From positions 372,001 through 436,000 of the forward strand of contig NZ_JAAWVT010000001.1 in the NCBI RefSeq assembly GCF_012271785.1: a stretch of 64,000 nt of DNA. The letters run 5' to 3'. Below, piece after piece: positions 45,002 through 54,184 of this stretch. Both the position numbers and the translations under genes were made by a program. The notes below the pieces were generated by a model that had not been told where the DNA came from, made no database searches, and worked only from the letters and a program-made list of their open reading frames with translations. Numbering within the stretch: position 1 is the stretch's first letter; every line of letters begins with the position of its first letter. Source of the stretch: Paeniglutamicibacter terrestris (GTDB taxonomy: Bacteria; Actinomycetota; Actinomycetes; Actinomycetales; Micrococcaceae).

Positions 45002-46285
45002 ATGACCCCGCGCGCGCTTCGCCCCTTCGCTCATCGCGATTACCGCATCCTTCTGATCGCCATGGCCATTAGCGTCTTCGCCCATGGCATGTGGGCAGTC
45101 GCGATGGTTTATCAGGTCAAACACCTCGGCGGCGGACCCGCTCAACTTTCGGTGGTTGCCACGGCCACTTCCTTGGGACTCCTAGGTTTCGTGCTGATCG
45201 GCGGCATCACCGCCGATAGGATCAGCTGCCGAAAAATCATCATCACCGTCGAGGCCATCTCATTGTTGGTGATGATCACCGTGGCGGCTCTGGCTCTCAC
45301 CGGAACCATGGAGCTCTGGCACCTTGCCGCGGCCGGATTCATTCAGGGATCCGGTGCAGCATTCTTCTTCCCTGCCTACTCGGCACTGCTCCCCCGGATT
45401 CTTCCGTCCGAGGATTTGCTGGCAGCCAATGGCATGGAGGGGATGTTCCGCCCGGTCCTGCAGCAGGCGGCGGGACCTGCGGTCGCCGGTGTTATCGTCG
45501 CGTCCTTCGCACCATCAATGGCGATCGCCGGAATAGCACTCTGCCACCTGCTGGCCTTCGGCGTGCTTAACCTTCTGGGTCATCACCGCGCCTATGACGA
45601 ACATCTGGCACCGGGCGAAAAGCGCCCCAGTGCCCTGGCCGATCTGCGCGAAGCCGTTTCGTATACCGTGGGAACGCCGTGGCTACTATGGACGTTGCTC
45701 TTTGCCGTCATCTCGGTACTCAGCTTCATCGGCCCGATCGAGGTGCTACTTCCCTTCGTGGTGGAGGATCAACTCGGCGGCGACGCCAAGACCTTCGGCT
45801 TTATGCTGGCGGCCTTCGGCATCGGCAGTGCCGTGGGATCGTTCGTGACGGCGTCCCTCCCGTTGCCGCGCCGCTACCTGAGTTTCATGATGGCGTTCTG
45901 GGGCTTTGGCACCTTGCCACTGGCTCTAATTGGCATCATCAGCACACCGTTCGCGCTGGCGATTCTGCTGGTGGTCGTGGGCATTACGGGCGGGCTCGGT
46001 CAGGTCATCTGGGGCACGTTGCTCCAGCGGCGAGTTCCCGCTCATATGCTCGGAAGAGTTTCGTCGTTGGACTTCTTCGTTTCGCTGGCGCTCATGCCGG
46101 TCTCAATGGCGCTGGCCGGACCGCTCGGAGCCATCATGCCGATCTGGATCATCTTTGTGGTCGCAGGGGTAGCATCGCCGGTGGTCGGGGCCATCGCGTG
46201 GTTCGCCGGGAAAATGTACCAGGACGAGATCGATCACCCGCTTGATCATCATGAGAAATCCGACAAGCTGGTCTCTGACCTGTAG
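45002..46285 (+). CDS. MFS exporter (EntS/DHA3 type)
   Basis: This 427-residue protein begins with FAHRDYRILLIA, the typical DHA3/MFS_3 start, and has twelve membrane segments. AGGAT eight bases upstream acts as ribosome binding site. The family includes EntS-type siderophore exporters and macrolide exporters; no siderophore genes are nearby, so drug or metabolite efflux is the broad call. Confidence 0.85.
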   Translation: MTPRALRPFAHRDYRILLIAMAISVFAHGMWAVAMVYQVKHLGGGPAQLSVVATATSLGLLGFVLIGGITADRISCRKIIITVEAISLLVMITVAALALTGTMELWHLAAAGFIQGSGAAFFFPAYSALLPRILPSEDLLAANGMEGMFRPVLQQAAGPAVAGVIVASFAPSMAIAGIALCHLLAFGVLNLLGHHRAYDEHLAPGEKRPSALADLREAVSYTVGTPWLLWTLLFAVISVLSFIGPIEVLLPFVVEDQLGGDAKTFGFMLAAFGIGSAVGSFVTASLPLPRRYLSFMMAFWGFGTLPLALIGIISTPFALAILLVVVGITGGLGQVIWGTLLQRRVPAHMLGRVSSLDFFVSLALMPVSMALAGPLGAIMPIWIIFVVAGVASPVVGAIAWFAGKMYQDEIDHPLDHHEKSDKLVSDL

Positions 46286-46434
46286 CTGGTCGACCCGGAG
46301 CCGTTCGGTGTTTTTGCGGGGGAAATGCCCACTGTGCATTGCCCAAAAGAGCCTGTGGAAAACCTCTGCCAATGCTCCCCGTTCGGGGCTAGGATGACAG
46401 CTAATCGACCCCCACCGAATCGTAGGCCGTTGGC

Positions 46435-47091
46435 ATGGTTACGAAAATCAAAAAGGTCAGTCTCATCTTCTGCTCCGCCGCATTGGTTTTCGCAGCAGCG
46501 GGATGTGTGGGAAGTGCAGACCCGGTTGAGCCCACGCCTACCGCCTCGAATCCCACGGCCACCGCATCCAGCTCTCCACCCACAACATCATCAAGCCCGA
46601 GTATCAAGCCCACGCCGAAACCGATTCCGGCGAGCTCGACTGGGCCTGCGAAGAACTGGCCCGTTCCGGTCATGCCCGACGCGGCGAAGAAAAACACCGA
46701 AGCCGGGATCAAGGCGTTTACCGAGCACTACTACGAACTCGTTGAATACACGATCCAAACGAACGACACGAAACCGATCAAAAAGGTGTCAAAACGAACT
46801 TGCCTTGAATGCGGAAACGTATTTATTGATCCATTCGACAATAATAAGAAAGCCGGCTCCTGGATGACAGGTGCAGAATTCAATGTCACCGTAACTAGGG
46901 CCATTCTTCAACTGCCTCAAGGTATCTCGCTGTACACAACGACGCAAGGTGAGATGAATCTGTTCATGAGCGATGGGACACTTCAAGGCACCTTTCCAGC
47001 AACCCCAAAACCCGCGCCCCTAATGATGATTCTCAGATTCGACCGTGGATGGATGGTCGAAAGCGTGGAGTATCTCGATGAAGACTCTTAG
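46435..47091 (+). CDS. DUF6318-family lipoprotein
   Basis: This 218-residue protein has a signal peptide with lipobox AAAGC at about 20-24, a Ser/Thr/Pro-rich linker (about 35-80) and a globular domain starting near WPVPVMPDAAKKNTEAG. The globular part carries TCLECGNVF with two cysteines that could pair. The layout matches DUF6318 lipoproteins of Arthrobacter and relatives. It overlaps the PKD protein gene by 14 bases. Confidence 0.78.
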   Translation: MVTKIKKVSLIFCSAALVFAAAGCVGSADPVEPTPTASNPTATASSSPPTTSSSPSIKPTPKPIPASSTGPAKNWPVPVMPDAAKKNTEAGIKAFTEHYYELVEYTIQTNDTKPIKKVSKRTCLECGNVFIDPFDNNKKAGSWMTGAEFNVTVTRAILQLPQGISLYTTTQGEMNLFMSDGTLQGTFPATPKPAPLMMILRFDRGWMVESVEYLDEDS

Positions 47092-48025
47092 AAATATGTC
47101 TGTATTCACGATCGTCTTTGCACTCGCACTGATGACATCCCCATTTGAAGCTTCGACATTCGCAGCAGGGGAAAACCGTTGCACAGTCATTGAACGCATG
47201 GGTAATAGTTTCATTGAGACCCACGTCAAGTGTTCTGACGAGAACGAGGAAAATTCAGCGCATTTCGTGCCAAACAACGAAAAATCAAAGACCATTTCGA
47301 ACGGACCCAAGCTTCGATACTCGGTGAACTACTACAGCGAATGCACACCCGATCTCACTTTGGTTCTATCCTGTGATGCGATTGCGGACCCGACTTGTCC
47401 TGATGGTGGGTACAGAACTATCAGGACGATACGTGCAATAAATGGCCCCAGAGCCGGCCAGATCGTTTCGACCACGCAATACTGCAGCGCCGAACCCCCG
47501 ACGACGATTCCCGGCGCGGAAGACGATATCGCCAAGATGACTCTGGCGGATTTTCGACGCCTAAATATCCTCGCTTCAATCATCATTAGCCAGCCAGAGA
47601 GTTTCTCGCTCCGTAACGGCAATGCCCACATGTTTGCGGATGCTGAATCCCAGAACTTTGCCGTCACCATCTTTGACCAGAACGTACGGGTGCGAGCTAT
47701 CCCAGTGTCATACGCGTGGAGTTATGGCGACGGAGCAACCCGATCCTTCAGTTTTCCGGGGCAACCCATGGCACAACGCGGATTCGACGAACCGACAACC
47801 ACCAGCCACGTCTACACAGAAACCGGTGATTTTGCTGTCGGACTCACCACGCGGTTCCGCGGCGAATACTCCACCGAGGGCGGACCCTGGACTCCAATTC
47901 CTGGAGTCGCCAATGTGCCCAGCGAACAAATCACAATGAGCGTCTGGCGGACCAAAAAGATCCTCGTTGCGGAGAACTGCAACGAAGGCGCGAGGACGCC
48001 AGGTTGCGCCTCGCTCTTCGAATGA
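47078..48025 (+). CDS. Secreted PKD-domain protein
   Basis: The ATG at 47078 has GGAG seven bases upstream and overlaps the preceding gene by 14 bases. The 315-residue protein has a signal peptide (about 1-29, ending in FAA). The C-terminal half holds a PKD-like fold: PVSYAWSYGDGATRSFSFPG, then HVYTETGDFAVGLTT. Four cysteines lie in the N-terminal half. PKD domains usually mediate protein-protein or polymer contacts at the cell surface. The pair with DUF6318 is probably a co-translated surface unit. Confidence 0.78.
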   Translation: MKTLRNMSVFTIVFALALMTSPFEASTFAAGENRCTVIERMGNSFIETHVKCSDENEENSAHFVPNNEKSKTISNGPKLRYSVNYYSECTPDLTLVLSCDAIADPTCPDGGYRTIRTIRAINGPRAGQIVSTTQYCSAEPPTTIPGAEDDIAKMTLADFRRLNILASIIISQPESFSLRNGNAHMFADAESQNFAVTIFDQNVRVRAIPVSYAWSYGDGATRSFSFPGQPMAQRGFDEPTTTSHVYTETGDFAVGLTTRFRGEYSTEGGPWTPIPGVANVPSEQITMSVWRTKKILVAENCNEGARTPGCASLFE

Positions 48026-48028
48026 ACC

Positions 48029-48403
48029 TCAGAGGTACGGACGAGTGATGAACTCGATGTAGTGGCCCGACGGATCCAACAGGTACACCCCGCGACCTCC
48101 ATGCTCGGTATTGGTCTTCCCGGGTAACGCCCGCTGCGGGTCTGCCCAATGTTCGATGCCCTGCGCCTGAATCTTGGCATAGGTCCGGGCGAAGTGCTCG
48201 TCATCGATCAAGAAGGCATAGTGCTGCGGCGGGAAATCAATGGGCGGGCAAGCGAACTGCAACATCACCCCATCATCAAGTTGGATGTTGGTGAAGGGGC
48301 CCCAGCTAGTCACGCTGTGGGCCTCGGCCAGATCGATAAAGAACTGGGCCGAGACTGTCGGATCTTTTGCGGCAATGATCGTGTGGTTAAAGGAAATGCT
48401 CAT
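48029..48403 (-). CDS. VOC-family (glyoxalase-like) protein
   Basis: I start at ATG 48403, giving 124 residues; the frame upstream is open but reads like non-coding sequence. The protein has the two beta-alpha-beta-beta-beta modules of the VOC superfamily: FNHTIIAAKDPTVSAQFF at the start and GVYLLDPSGHYIEFIT at the end. His and Glu of the metal site are in place. It converges on the PKD gene with a three-base gap. Substrate unknown. Confidence 0.82.
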   Translation of the reverse strand: MSISFNHTIIAAKDPTVSAQFFIDLAEAHSVTSWGPFTNIQLDDGVMLQFACPPIDFPPQHYAFLIDDEHFARTYAKIQAQGIEHWADPQRALPGKTNTEHGGRGVYLLDPSGHYIEFITRPYL

Positions 48404-48817
48404 GGTGTGTTTCTGCTTTCGGTTCGGAGAGTCCGAAGCGCGCAGGCAACGCATGGCCCAGCTGCAAGGCAAAGTAAAAGGAAGTGTGTGCCGGATACGG
48501 AGGGGCTCCTGCCAAGGGCAAGACTGTCGCCGGCGAGCGCTCAGGGCAAGGCCCTGCGCTACTGCAATATGGCGACAACGTGTGTTGCCGTTACCTCCTG
48601 GAAGCTCAGCCCATCTGGGGCACACCAAGGATTCTGCCACGTCCGCCAAGGTTGCTTCAAGCCCAAGCCGCGAGACGCCGGAGTTTATCTCCGGGGCCCC
48701 GTCCCGTTGCTGTTTCGTCGTTTGAACTTCATGCTGCCTGTCTACTCTCATGAACACGGCTTCGAGCCATTAGCGCTCGACATCCCCCGGCCGGTTTCCC
48801 GAAAGGCACGCATTTTC
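48404..48817. other. Intergenic between VOC and metallophosphoesterase genes, no gene seen
   Basis: The frame of the metallophosphoesterase is open through this stretch, but its composition and lack of any family match suggest it is not translated. No RNA gene, clear promoter or terminator was recognised. The region includes GC-rich blocks of unclear meaning. Confidence 0.5.
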
Positions 48818-49996
48818 ATGAAGTCCACTTCCACGTCCGTTCCCCGCCGCGGCATCTTGCTCGGCGGAACCGCCGCAGCCCTCTCCGGCATACTGGCCGG
48901 GGCGCGTCCCGCCGCCGCTTCGGTGCCGCTGGCTAAGGCCTCCCCGGCGAGCGCAAAACTCAAGTTCGGGGCGAACGGGAAATTTAAGATTGTCCAGTTT
49001 AATGACACCCAGGATGGTCCGCGCACCGATCGGCGCACCCTTGAACTGATGGAGGCCGTTCTGGATGCCGAGAAGCCCGGCTTCGTGGTCATCAATGGCG
49101 ATGTCATTGATGGTTCTCCGAACTCGCCACTCGAGGTCAAGCAGGCCATCAACAACGTCGTCCAGCCCATGGAGTCCCGCAAGATCCCTTGGGCGCTCAC
49201 CTTCGGAAACCACGACGAGGATTCCACCTCGCATGGCACCAAGATGACCGAGGCCAAGATCCTCGACTTTGTGCGCCGTTACGACTACAACCTCAATACC
49301 AAGGAAGACGACGTCTACGGCTCCTCAAACTCGCAACTGCTGATCGCCTCGGCACGGAGCAATAAGCCGGCCTTCGGCATTTGGCTCTTGGATTCCGGCC
49401 GCTACGCCCCGGACTCCGTGGGCGGACAGGACTTTGAGGGCTTGATGTCGTATGACTGGATCCGTCCCGAACAGATCGACTGGTACCGCGAGGCCTCAGG
49501 TGCCACCGAACGCCGGCATGGCAAGGTTGATTCGCTGATGTTCTTCCACATCCCATTGTGGGAACACCATCACATGTGGTTCGGTTCGCAGTTCACCTCC
49601 AACGAGGCAGACCATGCCAAGGCGGTCAAGAAGCACGGCATCGTGGGCGTGAAAAACGAGGAAGTCTATGTCGGCGCCTTCAACTCGGGCCTGTTTGCTG
49701 CCTTGCAGGAACGCGGGGATGTACGTGGCGCCTACTGCGGACATGATCACATCAATACCTACATGGGTAACTACTTCGGGATCGAGCTGGGCTACGGCCC
49801 GGGCACTGGATTTGGTCCCTATGGTGTGGGCGGGGCGCAAGAGCACAGCCTGCGCGGGGCTCGAGTCTTTGAGCTCGACGAGCATGCGAAGAATGTCTAC
49901 ACCGGCACCCGCACGATCTTTGCCAAGGATCTGGGCATCAACATGGATCCGGCCCGCAAACCCCTGGATCAGCCACTGCCACTTCCCCAGGACTAA
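48818..49996 (+). CDS. Tat-exported metallophosphoesterase
   Basis: I start at ATG 48818, with AAAGG upstream, giving 392 residues. A twin-arginine signal is present (SVPRRGILLGG, then a hydrophobic stretch to AAA). The calcineurin-like motifs appear in order: FNDTQDG (first metal ligand; usual DxH reads DTQ), VINGDVIDG, FGNHDEDS, FHIPLWE and CGHDHINTY. Purple-acid-phosphatase-like and Dcr2-like proteins share this layout. It probably hydrolyses a phosphoester outside the membrane. Confidence 0.86.
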   Translation: MKSTSTSVPRRGILLGGTAAALSGILAGARPAAASVPLAKASPASAKLKFGANGKFKIVQFNDTQDGPRTDRRTLELMEAVLDAEKPGFVVINGDVIDGSPNSPLEVKQAINNVVQPMESRKIPWALTFGNHDEDSTSHGTKMTEAKILDFVRRYDYNLNTKEDDVYGSSNSQLLIASARSNKPAFGIWLLDSGRYAPDSVGGQDFEGLMSYDWIRPEQIDWYREASGATERRHGKVDSLMFFHIPLWEHHHMWFGSQFTSNEADHAKAVKKHGIVGVKNEEVYVGAFNSGLFAALQERGDVRGAYCGHDHINTYMGNYFGIELGYGPGTGFGPYGVGGAQEHSLRGARVFELDEHAKNVYTGTRTIFAKDLGINMDPARKPLDQPLPLPQD

Positions 49997-50018
49997 GTGC
50001 CGGGAACCGCGCCGCGGG

Positions 50019-51845
50019 CTACTTTGGTCCGCGGCGCGGCCGTGCCGCGCGCATCCCCGCCGCTTCTTCGATGGCGTCGGCGGCACGAATCAGTCCCAGG
50101 TGTGAGAGTGCCTGAGGAAAATTGCCGGCCATTCGTCCGGTGACCGGGTCAAACTCTTCGGACATCAGACCCAGGTCGTTCACGATTGTCGCCAGTCTCG
50201 CCAACAGTCTTCGCGCATCATCGAGGCGACCACAGTGGGCGTATTGCTCGATGAGCCAGCAGGTGCACACCATGAAGGTGTACTCCCCCGGTGGCAGTCC
50301 GTCGGCCCCGGATTCGCTGCGGTAGCGGCGGAGGAAACCATGATCGTCCAGCAAATCCGTTTCAATCCTTTTCAGCGTGCCCAGCATTTTCGGATCTGAG
50401 TAGTCAAGGAAACCCACCTGGGCGAGCACTAGCAGCGAGGCGTCCACCTCCGTGCTGCCATAGGTCTGCGTGAACGAATTCAGTTCCTCGTTAAAGCCTT
50501 GGACCATGATCTGTTCCCGCAGCGCATCACGCGCCATTTCCCACGCCGGGGCATCTCCGGAAAGCCCGTGGTGCGTTACTGCCCGCACCCCGGCATCCAG
50601 CGCGGCCCACATCATGACCCTCGAATGCGTGAAGTAGGCCGGTTCCCCGCGCATCTCCCACAGGCCGTGGTCCTTGCGATCTAGATGGGCCAGCACGTCC
50701 TCGAGCAGTGCCTTCTGCAGCGGCCAGGAGAAGTGGTCCTCGCGACCGCCCATGGTGCGAAGTTCATCCAGGGCCACCATGACCTCACCAATAACATCAC
50801 CCTGGTACTGATACACCGCGGCATTACCCACGCGCACCGGTTTGGCGTCGCCATAACCCGGCAGGTGCTGCAGAATCTTTTCCGGCAATTCTCGTTCCCC
50901 GCCCACTCCGTACATGATCTGCAATCGGCGGTGATCCCCCGCGATAGCGCGCAGGAGCCAGTCACGCCAGCACAGCGCTTCATCCTCATAACCGTGGGTC
51001 ATCATCACCTGCAGGGTCAACGCAGCATCACGCAGCCAGCAGAAGCGGTAGTCCCAGTTGCGCTCGCCACCAAAAAATTCGGGAAGCGATGTGGTGGGGG
51101 CCGCGACGATGCCGCCGGTCTCCCGGTGGGTCAGTGCCTTGAGCACCAGAAGCGAGCGGCGCACCAGGGCCTCGTGGGCCCCGTGGGTGGGGATCTTTGC
51201 TGCCCACTGGCGCCAGGTGCGGGAGGTTTGGGTCATGGCCAGGCCCACGTCGTTGGGTTCCGGGATCCCGGTGTGGGAGGGGTAGCAGGCAAACTCGAAG
51301 TCGTAGACCTCCCCGGCCTTAACCTCAAACTCGTCATGATGGGTGTGGTTTTTGGCCTTGGGGAGTCGGGTGGCGTGCAGCACCGCAGCGTGCGGTCCGG
51401 CGACTGCCACCAATGATTCGGTGCCCTTCACCGCGTCAAAGTTGCGCCGCACCCACGGCAGCACCTTGCCGTAGTCGTACCTGATGATCAGCTCATGCTC
51501 CATCCTCATGGAGCCCGATAATCCCTCAACTCGGCGCATGATGCTGGAGCCGCCATCGCCCAGCGGCATGAAATCGGTGACAAGTACCTGAGATCCGCCG
51601 CTAGCCCAGAGGGTACGCAAGACAAAGGAGGAATCAAGATAGGTCCGACTGAGCACTTCACCCTCGATGGGGGCCAACAACCAACGACCATGTTCGCGGT
51701 TGCCCACGAGGGCTCCGAACACCGAGGCGGAGTCGAAGCGCGGGAAACACAGCCAGTCCACCGAGCCCCAGCGGGAGACCAACGCGGCGGTCCGCTGGTC
51801 AGAAAGCAACGCGTAGTCTTCGATTCCGGTTCCCATACTTCCCAC
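50019..51845 (-). CDS. GH15-family glucoamylase/trehalase-like protein
   Basis: This 608-residue protein starts at GTG 51845 or ATG 51836. The N-terminal GH15 associated beta domain (GIEDYALLSDQRTAALVSRWGSVDWLCFPRFDS, key part GSVDWLCFPRFDS) is followed by an alpha/alpha barrel with NWDYRFCWLRDAALTL, the signature of GH15. Actinobacterial members of this length include trehalases. No signal peptide is present, so it acts in the cytosol. It is divergent from the two-component system at 51966. Confidence 0.85.
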   Translation of the reverse strand: MGSMGTGIEDYALLSDQRTAALVSRWGSVDWLCFPRFDSASVFGALVGNREHGRWLLAPIEGEVLSRTYLDSSFVLRTLWASGGSQVLVTDFMPLGDGGSSIMRRVEGLSGSMRMEHELIIRYDYGKVLPWVRRNFDAVKGTESLVAVAGPHAAVLHATRLPKAKNHTHHDEFEVKAGEVYDFEFACYPSHTGIPEPNDVGLAMTQTSRTWRQWAAKIPTHGAHEALVRRSLLVLKALTHRETGGIVAAPTTSLPEFFGGERNWDYRFCWLRDAALTLQVMMTHGYEDEALCWRDWLLRAIAGDHRRLQIMYGVGGERELPEKILQHLPGYGDAKPVRVGNAAVYQYQGDVIGEVMVALDELRTMGGREDHFSWPLQKALLEDVLAHLDRKDHGLWEMRGEPAYFTHSRVMMWAALDAGVRAVTHHGLSGDAPAWEMARDALREQIMVQGFNEELNSFTQTYGSTEVDASLLVLAQVGFLDYSDPKMLGTLKRIETDLLDDHGFLRRYRSESGADGLPPGEYTFMVCTCWLIEQYAHCGRLDDARRLLARLATIVNDLGLMSEEFDPVTGRMAGNFPQALSHLGLIRAADAIEEAAGMRAARPRRGPK

Positions 51846-51965
51846 ACAACCGCATTAAGGGATGACAGACAAGGGGTTTTCCCCGCGGCACCTCACCTGC
51901 GATAGGTTCAAGATGCCGGAGGTTTGGACCACCGGCCCACCACTGTGTCTGTCTGAGGACTGAGT

Positions 51966-53354
51966 ATGAAACTTCTGGCCCTGCGCCACCGCTTGTTGCC
52001 CGGCGATTTACCGCCCGAGGGTTGGGAACGCAAGCAACCGAGCGCCGCGGCATTACGCCGCGATGTGTGGGTAGCGCTGGTGGTGATGGTGATCGCCGTT
52101 GTGGGCATGGAAATGATTCTGAGTTTCGGCCCCACGGAAAACGCACCGGATCGAATCCCCAGTTATCTGGCCATGTGCGCACTCACGGCGCCGCTGGCCG
52201 TGCGACGCCGTTACCCGATTATCGCCATGCTTCTGCTCTCCGGAATGTTCATGGGCTTCGGGATTTGGATGCCGCAGGTCATGGTTCAGCTGACGCCGCA
52301 GGTCACCTACTTTGTTGGACTGTACTCGGCCGTCACCTGGGCCAGGGACCGACGCTCACTGCGGCTAGCGCTCGCGGCGGTCATTTTGGCCATGTTCCTC
52401 TGGCTGGTCATTGGAATCACCAACGCCAAGCTCCTTTTCGGAACCGAACTTGATCTGCCCACCTCCATCGAGACCTCCGGATTCCTTGATCCGGTGATCG
52501 CCTATGCCTCGTACAACTTTCTGATTAACCTGCTCTACTTCGGTGGGGCCATCTTCATGGGACTGATGTCATGGCGCGGAGCCTGGCAGCACGAGCTGGT
52601 GGTGGAACAGGCAGATCAGCTCCGGGCCCAATCCGCGGAACTGGCCCGACGTGCGGTCATTGACGAACGTCTGCGCATTGCCCGCGAGTTACATGATGTG
52701 GTGGCCCACCATATCTCTGCCGTTGGAGTGCAGGCGGCAGCAGCGCGCATGGTTCAGCCCCGGGATCCACAACGCGCCGCCGAACTCATGCGCGGCATCG
52801 AGGACTCCGCACGGCAGGCGGTGGGTGAGACCCGGTCGCTGTTGCGCGTGCTGCGACATGAGGGTGCCGACGAATCCGTTTCCACCGATCCCACCGCTCA
52901 GCGCGCTCCGGAACCCTCACTGGAACAGTTGCCGGCCCTGATGGAACAGTGTTCGCGTGCCGGCCTGCGGGTTGAACTCATTACCGTTGAGCACCGGAGT
53001 GATGCCCTCCAGGAGGTCAGCGCCGGACTGGGTCTGGCGCTCTACCGCATCGCCGCCGAATCCCTGGCGAATGTCCGCGAGCATTCCACCGCCCGGAGCG
53101 CGGTGCTTTCGCTACGCAGCGGCGGTGACACGCACGGCGAGTGGGTAGAGGTTGAGGTCACCGACGATGGTGCGCCCCGCCCCGGAACCGCCGGCAGCGG
53201 CTTTGGGCTGCGCGGCATTCGTGAGCGCGCCGAATTGCACCACGGTCTGGTGGACATCGGTCCGCGCTCCCCCACCGGCTGGAGGACTCGTGCACGGCTG
53301 CGCCTGCTGCATTCCGCCACCGCACCCAGCACCACACCAGGAGTTGCCTCATGA
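51966..53354 (+). CDS. NarL-type sensor histidine kinase
   Basis: This 462-residue membrane kinase has an N-terminal region with about five or six membrane segments (35-200) and little extracellular sequence, as in LiaS/DesK-type intramembrane sensors. The HisKA_3 domain carries the phosphorylated His243 in RIARELHDVVAHH, and the ATPase domain carries GSGFGLRGIRERAELHHG. It overlaps the response regulator gene by four bases. The downstream ABC exporter suggests envelope or antibiotic stress sensing. Confidence 0.88.
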   Translation: MKLLALRHRLLPGDLPPEGWERKQPSAAALRRDVWVALVVMVIAVVGMEMILSFGPTENAPDRIPSYLAMCALTAPLAVRRRYPIIAMLLLSGMFMGFGIWMPQVMVQLTPQVTYFVGLYSAVTWARDRRSLRLALAAVILAMFLWLVIGITNAKLLFGTELDLPTSIETSGFLDPVIAYASYNFLINLLYFGGAIFMGLMSWRGAWQHELVVEQADQLRAQSAELARRAVIDERLRIARELHDVVAHHISAVGVQAAAARMVQPRDPQRAAELMRGIEDSARQAVGETRSLLRVLRHEGADESVSTDPTAQRAPEPSLEQLPALMEQCSRAGLRVELITVEHRSDALQEVSAGLGLALYRIAAESLANVREHSTARSAVLSLRSGGDTHGEWVEVEVTDDGAPRPGTAGSGFGLRGIRERAELHHGLVDIGPRSPTGWRTRARLRLLHSATAPSTTPGVAS

Positions 53355-54043
53355 GGAAAACCCGCATTCTGATCTGCGATGACCAGCCGCTCATCCGGTC
53401 CTCCCTGGCCCTGATCTTGGGCACCGAGGAGGACTTTGAGGTGGTGGGCACCGCCGCTGATGGACGCGAAGCCGTCACCTTGGCGCTGGAGCTAACCCCC
53501 GACGTGGTGCTTATGGACATTCAGATGCCGGTGCTCGACGGCGTCGGAGCCACAGCGCAGATCACCTCGGTGAGCACGGCCAAGGTCGTGGTGCTGACCA
53601 CCTTTGATCGCGATGATTACCTCTTCGCCGCCATCGATGCCGGGGCCAGTGGCTTCCTGCTGAAAAACACCGAACCGGAAATGATCATTTCTGCGGTGCA
53701 CGCGGCGGCCGACGGACAGGCATTACTCTCCCCGGAGGTCACGCTGCGCATCATCCAGCGTGGCACCGTCGCCGCTCAGAGCTCGGTGGCACAGCCAGCA
53801 AGTGGAAGCATCACCGCCGGTGACCAACGGATCCTCGACGAATTGACGGCGCGGGAGCGTGAGGTGCTCATCGCATTGGCCAGCGGCAAATCCAACGTAG
53901 AGATTGCCGGGACGTTATTTGTTTCCGAGGCAACGGTAAAAACTCACCTGTCGAACATCCTGTCCAAGGCCGGGCTGCGCGATCGGGTGCAGGCGGTGGT
54001 CTTCGCCTACCGGGTGGGGCTCATCCCTTCGACGGAGGTCTAA
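53351..54043 (+). CDS. LuxR/NarL-type response regulator
   Basis: This 230-residue protein has a receiver domain with acidic pair CDD at 9-11 and phospho-acceptor Asp56 in VVLMDIQMP, then a LuxR helix-turn-helix (LTAREREVLIALASGKSNVEIA, abridged to key part GKSNVEIA) at about 165-210. It is co-translated with the kinase. The likely target is the ABC exporter promoter in the 141-base gap that follows. Confidence 0.9.
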   Translation: MRKTRILICDDQPLIRSSLALILGTEEDFEVVGTAADGREAVTLALELTPDVVLMDIQMPVLDGVGATAQITSVSTAKVVVLTTFDRDDYLFAAIDAGASGFLLKNTEPEMIISAVHAAADGQALLSPEVTLRIIQRGTVAAQSSVAQPASGSITAGDQRILDELTAREREVLIALASGKSNVEIAGTLFVSEATVKTHLSNILSKAGLRDRVQAVVFAYRVGLIPSTEV

Positions 54044-54184
54044 GTCCGCGCGCCACCGCCGGGCACTCCCAAGTTCATTCCTTTGAACGATCCTTTGTCC
54101 CCAAGCCAGAACGTAGATTGGAAGCTAGGAAGGGTTTGGGCCAGCATGGCTTGAACCATCAGGGATCACAGGAAAGAGAACACC

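Noticed and set aside
48149-48817. N-terminal extension of the metallophosphoesterase frame
   Set aside because: The Tat signal begins at the ATG at 48818, and the extension overlaps the VOC gene on the other strand.
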